Shown here: positions 23,166-35,425 of the stretch, in pieces
Position numbering within the stretch: the first letter of the stretch is position 1
How the letters are laid out: the number at the start of each line of letters is the position of its first letter
NCBI GenBank assembly: GCA_009760855.2
Contig: WPIO01000026.1
Span: 4,111,501 to 4,175,500 of the forward strand
Direction: 5' to 3'
Length of the DNA stretch: 64,000 nt
DNA from: Cristatella mucedo
Lineage: Eukaryota > Bryozoa > Phylactolaemata > Cristatellidae
Translations under genes and position numbers: made by a program
Notes under the pieces: model-generated
The model's input: only the letters and a program-made list of their open reading frames with translations
Database searches by the model: none
What the model was told of the DNA's origin: nothing

Positions 23166-23552
23166 TCATTTGTTGCTAAACTATCCAGTGGAAGTAATTT
23201 TACCTAGTGCAATTCCTTTTCAAAAATTAGGTCAGTCTGGGGACCTGCAGCAGTTTAGGTCGCGGACTAATTTCTCGCTCGTGTCGACGGGCCAACCAGT
23301 CCTCGATGGCAGCTAAAGCTGCTTATTCACTGACGAAGTCTGATTTGTCGAGACACTGTATTCTACTGAATAGGTCTTGCAAAAACATGGGTTTCAAGAC
23401 AACTATTCAATATTTTGGCCAACCGAATCTGCTGCAAGCCTACAAATAGACCACTGGAAAGTCAGCATGTGATATCCCCAACAGACCAATCGCAAGTGGC
23501 AAGCGGTTTATTAAGGGATACCCTGGCCAAGCTAGGTGGCTGACTAGCATTC

Positions 23553-23560
<8 letters not shown>

Positions 23561-23604
<44 letters not shown>

Positions 23605-23842
23605 TACTTGATAAAGCGCCCTCAGAGAACTTAATCTCTTTCTAGGCGCTTTACATTTGCTGCAAAGGGAAATGCAATTAAATGGTAAGTAAAATCATGC
23701 TTGAAAAACAAACAAAATGAATAACATGGTTAGGGGTGACATGCACAGGGTCAGCATGCAAATGTGGTTAGTGGCAGCATGCACAGTGTCAGCACGCATA
23801 AGCACGTGAAGGACGAATCACAGGGACCCACTAAATGCTGTC
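23561..23842 (-). mobile_element. LINE-1 3' end, insertion specific to unit B
   Basis: A minus-strand, 5'-truncated LINE-1 starts within the last codons of the ORF (TAFSGSL) and ends in an (ATT)n tail that reads as (AAT)n on the plus strand. The flanking repeat CTATAATAA at 23,552-23,560 and 23,843-23,851 is a plausible target-site duplication. The empty site in unit A reads GCTATGATAAGCC near 9,072. Confidence 0.88.
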
Positions 23843-25941
23843 CTATAATAAGCCTTTCTTTATAAAGGCATACGAGATACTACGGAGAGTCTACCACAAT
23901 TTAACACCTGCATCTTTTTAGGTGTACCTTAAGTGACTTCTGGAGCTGCTAGCTCAATGTTCCCAAGAGTGAGCTCAACCGTAAGTAATTTTTGGTGATT
24001 TCCTCAATGTCACCCCGGCAGGCGTACGGGTAGCTAACACGGGACGACGTATTCGACAATTTATTGCTGGTAGTATCGTAATTTTGTAAAACCGCTTTGA
24101 ATAAAATGGCTACCAATACACGCGAGGCTGCGTTTCGTGGGAATGGCAATGGATCACCGGTAGGCTTGTAGGTTACTAATGTAAATGCTGTAAGAGCAAA
24201 TGGCTTCCACTGTTTGTCGACCTAGAGGTCCTAACGTCTCGGTCAAAATTGACGTTGATGACCTTGAGGCTGCTCGGCTAGGAGAAGCTGGAGACGTATT
24301 GCCACATTGATGGTTGGTCGCTGCAGGTCTAGAGCGGCAGCTCGGCCACGATGCGGCTGCTCATGATCCGAGCTCTTGGAAGCCTGTTTCAGAAAAATGA
24401 AGCCCGCTTCTGGAGAGATCTGTATCTACTTCCTGCGAGCGCAATGCAAAGTTTCTCGGTACGTTGCGGGCGTCGCACCCGATTAACGGCGTGGGATACG
24501 GTCCCCTTATCCTTATTCCAGTAGTCCGTGGTCACGGCAGCCCTCCGGCTTTTGCCGGGTTGCGGTTGGCCGGTGAATGAACACGGATTTACATGCATTA
24601 TTCCTAAACGACAAAATTGACATGCCGACTGCCTTGACAGAATTTCACCTTCCTGTCATTTCTTGCATGGTTTTGTCAGCTAGCCTCAAACCTTTGGGTG
24701 ACTAAAAGGATGCAGCGTCGAAGCGTCCGAACATTCAGAGAAGGCTTACACGGAGTGATTGAAGTTACCTCGAGCCTTCAGTGAGAGTGTAACGCCCATC
24801 CTCGCATCACGAGATCAATGCCTTTTGGGACTCCATTGGCTCGGTGGCTTCGCCTAGATGATGCACTGAGCTAACACTAGCATATGGGCTTTGACGTCGC
24901 TATTGATGAACGAGAACTCCCGCAGTTAGTGCCAGACGAAAGTCGATATGCTGCATTAAAAGGTGTCCAGTGAGTGCACTTCTCATTGAGCAGCCTTGAG
25001 CAAGTCAATAGTGCACACGAGCAGAGTTTACCAAACGCTGCTCCGTGGAGGTTGCAAATGCTCAATAAACTAACTTCGACGCAGTTTTTATCAATATAAA
25101 GACCAGGTGCAGTGCAGTGAGTGTTAGAAGTGGGAGTCATGATCACATTAGAATCGCTTTTGTAGCTGATGCGTCATAAGACTTGACGTGCCTCGCTGTA
25201 TCAAGGAGATGACATTGTTATAGTTGTGTCAATAGTACCAACTTAACGTCATAAAGTAATTGCTTATCGCGACTATTGAACATATCCTTCGGAAACTGAA
25301 AGCCGGTCACCCGGTACACGAACTGAAGTGCTTTCAAGCAGTGCTCTGAAACCTCAATAAAGACGTTGCAGGAGCATTGAGCTGGATTGAAAACCGATAG
25401 TCTACCAAAAATCGAGATTAAGGGACAGGGCTGAGCTGTCAAAAACTAGAACTCCAGCCGTCTAAGCATCCTTTGACAAAAATAAGTAACAAAGTCTCCA
25501 TCACTAGAGAACAAGCAGCTCTTTCCAGGCAGCTGCGAGCTTCCATGTAGAGGCTACCAGGCTTGCCGAGCATTTTTTTACAAGCTTTTTGGGCAGGAAC
25601 CTGCTGCAAGACGATTCAAGACTGGTATCTTTTTTTTTTTTACATAGAATCTGTTCATTCATGTTGAATAGGGTTATTACAAAAATGCCAGCGAGTTGCC
25701 TATTCGCCGCTCTATTTACGATCAAAGTCAGTTCCAGTGGATATATCATTATTCATCAATGGAGACGTTCATTTCTTTAGAGCTGTGGAGGAGATTATCT
25801 AGAGTGCTAACGAGCTTTTCAAGGTATAATGACGTTGGCATACTGCTCAAGACCGTTTCTGCAGAACAAAGCGAACGGTGCTGATTGATGGGCTTAACCA
25901 AGTCTGCCAGGCAAGTGGCCTGCATGGTGCAACTTCAGGCT

Positions 25942-25968
25942 CTTCGTCTTCATCTTCATCTTCATCTT
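25942..25968. repeat. (TTCATC)n short tandem repeat, unit B only
   Basis: About four copies of a CTTCAT hexamer, where unit A has a single unexpanded CTTCA context near 11,255. Confidence 0.7.
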
Positions 25969-26094
25969 TAAGTTTCTCTTCAAAGACGTCTGAGTACATC
26001 AGGATGGCTCTACTTTGCTAGGACTGGTCAAAATCTTTCAAGATAGGTTGCACATATTTTGCGAGGGAATGGACTCCTGAAAAGCCCCACTCAT

Positions 26095-29040
26095 TTTGAA
26101 ATGTAATGTAATGTATCTTCGTCTGTAACTTCCAAAATGCCACAATGACTATGTGGGTGCTAAGAAGGAGAGTTTCGTATAGTGAACTCATAGCCTATGT
26201 GGCTTTCGTTACGCATTCGGCAGCAAACAGACTTTATCTCACGCATCAAAGAGAAAGTGGAAAGCTTAGCTGGGTCAGGAGAGCAGTTGCAGTAGTGGGT
26301 GTCATGGAAGTAGCAGCTCAGGACCGCTGGAAAGGATGAGCTATAGTCTGCAGCAAGACAGTAGTTGCCGTTTGCATAAGAATCGTGAGAGCGAGTTCCA
26401 CAGTCTTGAACCTGCAGAGCTAAAGCTTCTGTCGCCAACGACCTTTAAGCGGAGGAATGGAATAGCTAATTTAGTGTCCTTAAAGGACCTGAGGCCACAA
26501 GGCGGCTGAAACTGGTGCAGCATTTCAGCTAGGTATGGAGAAGCCAAGCCGCGGCGGGCCTTGTGGGTCAGCGTAAGAGCTTTGTTCTGCATCGGTTGAT
26601 CAGCCGGAAGCCATCCTAGCATTTCTTTTTGCAAAAGAGAAACGCGGTCAAACCTCCGGGACTTGAAAACTAGCCTTTCAGCCAGCCATATTCATAGTCT
26701 TTTGCAGTGGCCTAGTTGCTTTTTTGGTAGCCCATCCAAAAGGGAAAAATAAATCTGACACAGAACTAAGGAGCTAGTTAAATCTTTTGCAAGCCACCAT
26801 GGGAGAAAGCTCCTTATCTTAAATAGGGAATGAACGTAATTGCTAGCTGTAGAAGCTGTCTCCTAAATGAAGCTTTTAAATTTAGGTAGCTGCAGAAAAA
26901 CTACACCTAAACTTCGAGAACATGGTGACGGTCACAAAACTGCATCACCAATTAGAAGGGCAAAGCCTTCCAAACCAGCAACGTGGTTAGGGTGTCCTAT
27001 CACCAGCAGTTCGGTTTTGTTGTCATTTAGTTCTTAGAAATTTTTCGACATCCAGGCTCGAATTTCGGCAAGGCAAGCATTCAGTTTATCAGCTGCTAAA
27101 GCAGATTCCGATGGTTCAAATGAAAAATACAGCTGAATACAAATACGGTAAATATAAAAGCGACATCCTATTCCTTGGGCCTTAATCACTTTTCAAAGAG
27201 GGTGAGTATAAATGCGCAATAGAAACGGACCGAAGACGGACCCATGAGGGTCTTTACAGGTGATCGGTTTCATGGATGAGACATGACCCCCACACAATAC
27301 GGATTTAACACGGTAGGAAAAGTACGATTTAACCAACTCCAGTGCCTCGTCTGCCAGACCGATCGTTGTTCGCAATCGTTCAGTAGAATATCGCTATCAG
27401 CGGTGTCGGAGGCACCTGATAGATCTAGCCGAGCTAGGGCAGTGGAATTTCCGTCATCGTTGCCGCATAGAATGTCGTTGCTAGCACGGAGGTGAGAAGT
27501 TTCAGCAGCGTGCTGCCTCTTGAACCCAGATTGAAATGTATCTGACGTTTATTTCTTTTCAATGGTGCTACGAGGTGCATAGCGACAACTTTTCAAGAAT
27601 CTTTGACAAAAAAGGAAGAAGGGAAACTAGGCGATAGTTTGCAATAATCTCTGTATCTAATCCAGCCATCTTAATTTTCGGTCTAACGATTGGCAATTTG
27701 AAAGACTTTAGAACAACCCTTTTTTCAAAGAAGCATTAAAATGTCGGTAATGGCAGAGCTAATTTGGTAAGCCAGTGAAGACCACGGAGATGGTGGCATT
27801 GGATATTCAAGAGAAGAGGTCTTTTTATGAGACTTTATTAAGGTAGAGGCATCGTATGCAGAAACCTCGGAAAACCTTTTAAGGGAGGTCACAGGTTGCG
27901 ATTCCACAAATGCTTTACTCGGAGGGAGCTTTATGGAGGCACGAATGTGCACAATTGTTCCAGTAAAGAAGGCTGAAAACAGTTCGGCTGAGCCATTAAT
28001 ATATGAGGAGCCAGACCTTTTAGCATTGATCTGTCAATTGTTTACTGTCTTATGAATCTATTTTGGGTCCGACTGGCAGAAATTCAGTTTTCTGGTGAAA
28101 AAAGCCCTGGCTTTTTTACGCTTCCGGGTGTAAACACGAAGGAAGTCTTTGAAATTGACTGGATCTGCACCAAACCCTGATTTCTTAAAACAGCGTTCAA
28201 GCCTGCGCTTAACATGGCGAATCTTTGAAGTTTTCTGTACATGGATAAGAATTTTCACGACTCTATATACGGATAGAATGAACGGGAGCATGCTTGTGGT
28301 GAGCACTCCTAAGTGTCACGTCCACTACACCATTGAGGGTATCAAGGCTGCTGGTCGAGTCTGGGTGCAGATAAAAAAGACGTGCATCACAAACACATAA
28401 ACACAATTTGTCTACGTCAATGCTTTTTAAGTTACGTCGCAGGACACGTTCCACATTATCCTGTACGTATAAGGGGGCAGGAACACTACACGAGACCGAA
28501 CAACGATCCGAGAGGGTCAGCTGTCACGCCACAAGGTCAGTGGGGCAGACACCCTTAGTGATCACAAGATCTATGATATGGCCATCGACGTGGGTAGCAT
28601 GATTAGGGTGTTGGACCAAACTAAAATTCGCCAGTCAGGAAATGAGGGGACCTGGTTGTTTATAGGATTGTCAACGTAAATATTAAAGTCTCCAGCGATC
28701 GGTAATGGCCTGTCACACCAAAATATTTTGGCGAGGAGCTCCGAAGATTCTTCTATAAACAAGCTTAGACGGATAACCGGAGGTCGATATATCCCAACAG
28801 TGAGAAACACTTTCTTTGCCGAGGACCCGATTGCATCTGATTCAAACAATGGTCAATCCCTACAACTGCATGTCTTATATCTAAACGATTCGCGAAAAAA
28901 ACAGGCACAAAACTTGCGTCCCCGCCACCAACCTTGTCAGAATGCAGGCACTGATAGAACGAGAACCCGGATGAGGTGGTCTCAGATATACAGCTACTGA
29001 AATAAGGCATCACAGGGCACAGTACTCACGGCGATTGGCA
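26095..29040 (-). mobile_element. LINE-2 copy, decayed (unit B)
   Basis: Counterpart of the unit A copy. On the minus strand, from 5' to 3', it shows an endonuclease start with SSGFSFYQCLHSDKVGGGD near 28,950, then VGIYRPPV near 28,780 and GDFNIYVDN near 28,700. Next come a HIRASIKLPPSKA region near 27,940 and the C-terminal block GDRSFSSAGSRLWNSLSRFL near 26,420. The 3' end carries ATGTAATGTAATG repeats near 26,100. Many stops and frameshifts make it inactive. It reaches further 5' than the A copy because that one was cut by a LINE-1 tail. Confidence 0.85.
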
Positions 29041-31285
29041 CCTAATCAGGATGGCAAAATCAGACCGTGGTTCCAGAAAATGAGCACACAATGAAATGAA
29101 GAATTGATTCGGTTGGAATGTTGCATGCATAAGTTTAGTGTTTTTTCTAGAGGCTGTATTTTTATATAGATTGTAGCAAATGTTAGGAGCTGCCGAAGCA
29201 GGTAAGTTCTTTGAGATAGGTCTAACGAATTCGACGTGCCTGAGCACTGTTGTCACGGCACCCGAGGATCTGCGACGGGGCGGGGGGCACGAATTCAGGC
29301 TTACAAAGTCAACATAGGCGTTACCGTGAGCTACAGAGAGTCAGCTACAGGCCTACCACGATTACGTAAAAGTTGAAATAATAAATAGAAATAATACATA
29401 GAGTATCCAGAGAAATAATACATAGTGTCCAGATAAAATAGGAGTCACTTCTTGTTGACCTATAGTGTCTCTAAATCAAGCATTGCATTGAATTAAGGTT
29501 TCTCTCAATACATTTCACGTCTCTTCAATCTCCTAGCTCGAGCCTACCTTTCCTAGCTGCTCTTGAACCAGGCCAGCCATTTTACCGTCCGCTCTTCTGA
29601 CTCAAGCCGTTGAGCTTTGCCTTGAGCCAACCTCTAATCCTTAAGGGACCACACACCCACAAAGCCTTGAACTCACTTACTGCTGACGTCACAGCACATC
29701 CTGAATTCCACACATAAAAAAGAAGCAAAAAGCGCATGTTACTCACAGGGTTCACCGGTCTCTTAAATTGTTCTGTGTGTGCCCTTTGAATGCTGACGCT
29801 TTGTGTTGTGTGTCATCACTGACAGCATTGACGAACTTTCTTAACAGCAACTATCAAGTTCCTAGAAAGACATTCAATTTTATGTGGGCGCTATATACAT
29901 GGATTATTATTATTATTATTGTTATTTATCTCTCACATATTAAAGAGTCAGCCTACCACAACGAGCTTCTGGATTTTCTTTCCATTGTTAAATCGCTTAT
30001 CGCTGATTGGTTGTAACATTACAATTCACCTTCATATACCCGTTTTTCCTTTCTAGAGAATATAGTGAACCTCAGCTCAAACGAATTTAATCCAATATTC
30101 AAATAAGGCCTCTGGGTGGAAGATAGATCGCGTAATCAATAAGGATATCTGCTGCACAGGCATTATGTCTTATTTTATCAAAATATTGGACAAATATTTG
30201 ATCTCATTTAACACATTCATGTTAAATGTTCAGTAATAAATATGACAACTGTGGAGACCGTATGAGTTGAGCCAAAGAAATCATGCCCATCTCTCTGCAA
30301 TATGCAGCTTTTTAATCTACTTGGCTTGTGCTGCGGCACGGAAACATGTAGCAAGCTCACTAAAGAAATTAGCTAGCTCACCATCAGACCTTGATTACCA
30401 CATGATCTAGAGATAGACGGTTGAACCGTTGAACGTTTAAAGCCTACTTAACAATGCCTTAGTTATTGGTTGAAAAAGAAACGTTGATGATGCATATCAC
30501 AAACTTTCCGAGTGACTAGTAAGGTTTAATTAGCCAGTTATCAATTGGAAAATTATCAAACGATTGCAATAGGGACGCTCTGCCACAAGATTGCCAGCAG
30601 AAGAACGTTTAACCTAAAACTTGTTTATGCGGAAACGAATTTGAACTTATAGGATACGATATTTTGGATAGGAATGGCCTCAAGGAAGAATTAAGAACTA
30701 TTTCTGTTAGCCTTCGCAGAAAGTATAATAAAAAGCTCTTAATGAAAAGTCTGGGGTGTGGTTCGAATCCTATATCCTTTGTGATCTAGTCTATGCCGCG
30801 ACTCGACAGGATTAAGCTTTCATATAATTGGAATTTGGGATTCTGAGTTCTTTAAAAGTTGGTCTGCTTGTCTCTGCCGTTCTAATTAATAACATGCCCG
30901 TAAATTTTTCAACCATTGGACTCACTTGCATTCAGATAATGTCAAGCTCTAACCATTTTCAAAAGTTTGACGGGTAGTTACCTTTGAAATGAGTAACACC
31001 CCGTCTCACACGTATTGGTCATAGATAGCATTCAAATTATAAGTTAACAATGATTAACATAATACTGTTCAAAGATAAATCTAAATGGATAGCCGGAATC
31101 GTAAACTTGAACAATTCCGTCGTTGAAACTATGAAGAAGCCGTAATTTGGTGTACACAATCTGCCTGCCGTCCAAGAAGAACTGCTAGTTATAGGACTTC
31201 TTTAGCAGTTATTCACGTTTTGGTGGCGCCAATCAGAAAAATAAGCTGATAACTATGGATTACGTATCACACCAGCTAGCCGAGC
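29041..31285. other. AT-rich spacer, no gene recognised
   Basis: Includes a G-rich patch at 29,276-29,288 and an (ATT)n run near 29,902-29,925. Frames are short and lack motifs. A lone B-box-like GTGGTTCGAATCC at about 30,757-30,769 has no matching A box. Confidence 0.55.
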
Positions 31286-31811
31286 TTGGCCGAACTTTTT
31301 AGGTCCCTTCATTCTATTGCTCCAGCTTATCTCTCCGACATACTCCCCCATCAGGCCAAGCATCGTACTACCCGCTTTCCGGAATCCAACAGTCTAGAAA
31401 TACCTCGTACAAACCTTAAATCCTTGGGAGACCGTGCATTTAGTTCGTATGCTCCCAAAGCCTGGAACTCCCTCCCGACCTGTGTCAGAACATCCCCTGA
31501 CCTGACCACATTTAAAAGGAACTTAAAAACACACCTATTTAGGACAGCATTTAGTGGGTCCCTGTGATTCGTCCTTCACGTGCTTATTGGTGCTGATACT
31601 ATGCATGCTGCCACTAACCACATTTTTATGCTGACCCTGTTCATGTCACCCCTAACCATGTTAATCATTTTGTTTGTTTTTCAAGCATGATTTTACTTAC
31701 CATTCAATTGCATTTCCCTTTGCAGCAAATGTAAAGCGCCTAGAAAGAGATTAAGTTCTCTGAGGGCGCTTTATCAAGTACATTATTATTATTATTATTA
31801 TTATTATTATA
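31286..31811 (+). mobile_element. LINE-1 3' end, 5'-truncated
   Basis: Encodes the last about 90 residues of the LINE-1 protein (LGDRAFSSYAPKAWNSLPTC...TAFSGSL) without interruption. It continues through the standard 3' UTR (GCAGCAAATGTAAAGCGCC, GAGATTAAGTTCTCTGAGGG) into an (ATT)n tail. It is very similar to the 3' end at 35,150-35,657. 5' truncation is typical of target-primed reverse transcription. Confidence 0.92.
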
Positions 31812-32392
31812 AGCAGCTCCTGGCTGTAGCAAGTAAAGTGTCTGAGTCATTTACTGCAGGAGATGAATGCTTTGGCTCCTGATTGCACTTAATAGCTTTT
31901 TATTATATGACTGAGCTACGGAAAACTCATGCCAGCATAAAACTACTTACTTTCACTTGGGCTTGTGGAGATGCAGAATCAGATGCGGTACGTAAAATAT
32001 AGCAGTATGGAGACATACGTCAAAGCTATTTTAGCATCGGTTTGTTCTGGGAAATGTAATTGAGGATCTTTATAATGGTTAAGAACGAGGTAAAGAACCA
32101 AAGTAGGAACGAGTTATTTTCAAGAAGCATGTGTTACACTTTCTTTGTCAAACGAAAGCAAGTAGAAAGGTGCCCTTAGCGCGGCACGAGTCCAACTAAA
32201 TACCGGTCCGCTGTTATCGTCACTTTCGCCTAGTACTTCGATGACTAATCTTTGCAGCTTGTAAGCGCTACCGTAAGAGTGCAGCACTTTAATCACGCTA
32301 ACCTTGTTGTTAAAGAGGAAAATAGTGCGAGGTGGAAGGCTTTACTTATTCACATCAGGTAAAACACATTTCTAGCGCTGCTAACAAGAGTT

Positions 32393-33052
32393 TTGGACAA
32401 TCGTGTTCCAGTTTTCCACACAATTGAAAGTCCTATTTACATTTCAGATTGTCTCGTCTGTCTTTATGAACATGAGTTATGTAGGAGGTTGACACTCTAT
32501 ATGATTTCTTCATTGCTAAATCTTATCCATGTAAATCTCTCTAACCTAGTGGTCATCAGGCCTGTTGTAACTCCATCGGCAAGACTTAATGCTTGCCTTT
32601 GGAATCCTCGCTCAATGTGCAATAAACCTCTGGTAATAAGCGACCTCATTTCTGAAAATGGTATCAACCTGCTCGCCCTAACTGAAACCTGGCTGAAATC
32701 GATAAACTGCCCGACAATTAAAGACGCAACTCCATCCGGTTTCTCGTTTTTTCACACCCCTAGATCAATAAAAACTGGAGGTGGAGTTGCTATTATTGTG
32801 CGCTCGAAATTCAACTTCAAGCCATTTGCAGTACCCTCGAAGCAGTCTTTTGAATCAATTGTCTTGGTCTCACCCGAAAGCAAGCTACCGATAGTGGCAG
32901 CAGTCTATCGCCCACCAGGTATCATATCCTTCTTTATCTCAGATTTCTCCGATCTCATTTCGATTCTTTGTGCAAGAAATCGATCCTTCCTCGTTATGGG
33001 TGATTTCAACGTTCACTTTGATAACTTATCTGACGCTTTCAGCACCGAATAA
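32393..33052 (+). pseudogene. LINE-1 endonuclease domain
   Basis: Exonuclease-endonuclease-phosphatase fold as used by LINEs to nick target DNA. The motifs are LNACLWNPRSMCNK near the start (N of the catalytic cluster), LLALTETWL (catalytic Glu), GGGVAIIVR, VAAVYRPPG and VMGDFNVHFDN (catalytic Asp/Asn). The frame's first ATG lies upstream of recognisable homology, so the true protein start is unknown. The frame ends at a stop just after FSTE. The homologous reading continues in another frame (NSLTDSLSL...THIKG-like PTPIKGHTLD) and then meets a TAG near 33,127. The enzyme is therefore cut off from the reverse transcriptase and this copy should be inactive. Confidence 0.88.
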
Positions 33053-33149
33053 TTCATTGACTGACTCATTGTCTCTTGTGGCTCATGTGCATGGCCCTAC
33101 CCCCATCAAGGGTCACACACTCGACTAGATTTTCTCATACAACTGCACT

Positions 33150-33632
33150 TTGTCATCACCAATTATTACCAAATCCTGCTTATCTGACCGCATGCAGATC
33201 TTATTCAATCTACAGTGTGTGCCCACATCCTCCTCCAAAATAACTTGCGAATCGCAAAACCTCAAGACTCTTGACATCGATGCTGTCCGTGCGAGAATAT
33301 CTGCTTCGACTCTGCTGCTCAGTCCTCCCTCCGATCTGTCATCATTGGTAGATAGCTACAACAAGACACTAGCTGACACGCTCGACGAGTTTGCACCTCT
33401 GACAAAGCGCACTGTGCGCCCCCGCCCAGACGGCCTATGGTTTACCAAAGACATTAAACTAGCCAGGTCTACTAAACCTAAACGAAAGCTTGAAAAAGCA
33501 TACAAAATATCCGGACTAACTGTCCATCGACAGGCTTATGAAGACTACTGTAAGTCGTACCAAGCGATCCTAGCAAAGGCCAAGTCTAGCTTCTATAGAA
33601 ACATTGTTGAATCACAGATGCACAATCCATAA
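33150..33632 (+). pseudogene. LINE-1 linker segment between endonuclease and RT
   Basis: A 160-codon frame contains SSKITCESQNLKTLDID, LLSPPSDLSSLVDSYN and DEFAPLTKRTVRPRPDG, then a basic region (KPKRKLEKAYKISGL). The inverted LINE-1 copy at 61,210-61,434 encodes the same segment, which shows that it belongs to the element. Such linkers join the two enzymatic domains. It ends at a stop after MHNP; the next parts (33,633-33,824 and 33,825-34,058) continue the same protein across stop codons. Confidence 0.8.
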
Positions 33633-34046
33633 ATGCTGATGTCGACAATAAACCATCTCCTCAATCGTTCCCAGATTAGCTCCTTACCTGATAATCCTTG
33701 TGATGATCTAGCCGATCGCTTCTCTCGATTCTTTGTGCAGAAGATTGACAAGATCAGGGAATCCATCCCGGTGATGACAACCTCCCCACTAGAATTCTGT
33801 TTCTTGGTTCCTGGCTGCACCTAAATGTCTGCATTTAAGCAGGTCACTAGTGATCTAGTCCTAAAGTTCGTATCTCAATCAAAGAAGACAACAAGTCATC
33901 TGGACCCTAATCCCACTATCCTGCTCCTACGTCGCATTGATCTACTGCTGCCATGCATAACTAACATAATTAATATGTCATTAGCCTCAAGTCATGTCCC
34001 AGCACCTTTCAAAAAAGCTGTTAGTCAGGCCACTTCTCCTCAAGAA

Positions 34047-35425
34047 AGCTACACTTGACCAAGAGAACTTGAGCAACTACCGCCCAGTTTCCCTTCTACC
34101 ATTCCTATCAAAGACACTCGAACGGGTCGTGGCAAACCAGTTGAACTCCTATATCGAAACCTCACACCTTGCTTGTAAGTTCCAGTCTGGCTTTAGAGCT
34201 AATCACTCCACAGAGTCAGCATTGCTTCGGGTATACAACGACCTACTTAGGAATGCAGACATGGGTAGAGTGTCTCTGCTTGTTTTTGCTCGATCTTTCG
34301 GCAGCTTTTCATACCATCGATCACAAAGTTCTTCTAGAGCGCCTCTCATCTCGCCTGGGCATCACTGGCACTGCTCTGCAGTGGTTCAGGTCCTATCTCA
34401 GTGGGAGACTCCAGAGTATTGACGTGAATGGACGAAGATCATCTGAAGTACCTCTGAAATATGGAGTACCTCAGGGCTCTGTGCAAGGTCCAGTTCTTTT
34501 CACGGTTTATACTATCCCTCTTGCTGATGTGATTGCCAAGCACAATCTAGGCTTTCACTCCTATGCGGATGACACTCAGTTGTACCTTTGCTTTGATCCC
34601 TCCCAGCCTTCGAGCACCTCAAATTCTCTAAACTCACTTGCTGCATGCATTGATGACATCCACACATGGATGGCAGCAAATTTTCTAAAACTAAACGATG
34701 ACAAAACTAACTTACTAGTTATGGGCAAACTCAGTGTGATTCAGAAATTGGAAAGGCTGAGGCTCAAAATTGGCTCTGCCAGCATATCTCCTGTCGAATC
34801 AGCTCGAAATCTAGGTGTCATATTCCAAAGCGACCTTTCGTTAGACGACTATATCAGCTCCACGGTCAAATCTGCCTACTTTCAGCTTCATAATATTGCT
34901 AAAATTCGGGCTTGTTTAGATAAGGATACCACATCTAAGTTGGTCCATGCATTCGTGACATCTCGTCTCGACTTCTGCAACTCACTGCTTACTGGCCTAC
35001 CACCACGTGCGATCAGGCGATTGCAGCTGGTGCAAAACTCCGCAGCTAGGCTTGTCTGTCGTGAGCGTCGCAGTTGCCACATTACTCCACTTCTCGCCGA
35101 CCGGCACTGGCTACCAGTCAAGCAACGGATTGACTCTAAGGTTTTGTCGCTCACTTGTTGGTCCCTTCATTCTATGGCTAAAGCCTATCTCTCCGACATA
35201 CTCCCCCAACAAGCCAAGCATCGTACAACCCGCTTTTTGAAATCCAGCAGTCTAGAAATACCTCGTACAAGCCTCAAATCCTTTGGAGACCGTGCATTTA
35301 GTTCGTATGCTCCCAAAGCCTGGAACTCCCTCTCGACCTGCGTCAGAACATCCCCTGATCTGACCACATTTAAAGGGAACTTAAAAACACACCTATTTAG
35401 GACAGCATTTAGTGGCTCCCTGTGA
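34047..35425 (+). pseudogene. LINE-1 reverse transcriptase and C-terminus
   Basis: Reverse transcriptase copies LINE RNA at the nicked target. The first part reads ENLSNYRPVSLLPFLSKTLE, QSGFRANHSTESALLRV (frame 33,994-34,422). Then, near 34,280, the frame shifts to LLDLSAAFHTIDHKVLL (frame ending 35,425). This holds fingers/palm motifs GVPQGSVQGPVLF and the catalytic YADDTQLYL. The thumb-like region, QLVQNSAARLVC, HWLPVKQRIDSKVL and GDRAFSSYAPKAWNSL follow. All key RT residues are present, and only the frameshifts break it. Sequence style is CR1/L2/Rex-like; clade assignment needs a tree. Confidence 0.92.

Larger units (their letters stand above)
18722..28848. repeat. Segmental duplication, unit B (direct copy of unit A)
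   Basis: Same order as unit A. It lacks the 1.8-kb LTR element, carries its own LINE-1 insertion at 23,561-23,842 and a TTCATC expansion near 25,942, and its LINE-2 continues further 5' than in A. It abuts the inner end of the left inverted-repeat arm directly. Confidence 0.93.

Noticed and set aside
23552-23606. CRISPR-like or satellite array
   Set aside because: It is a simple (AAT)n LINE tail with no spacers.
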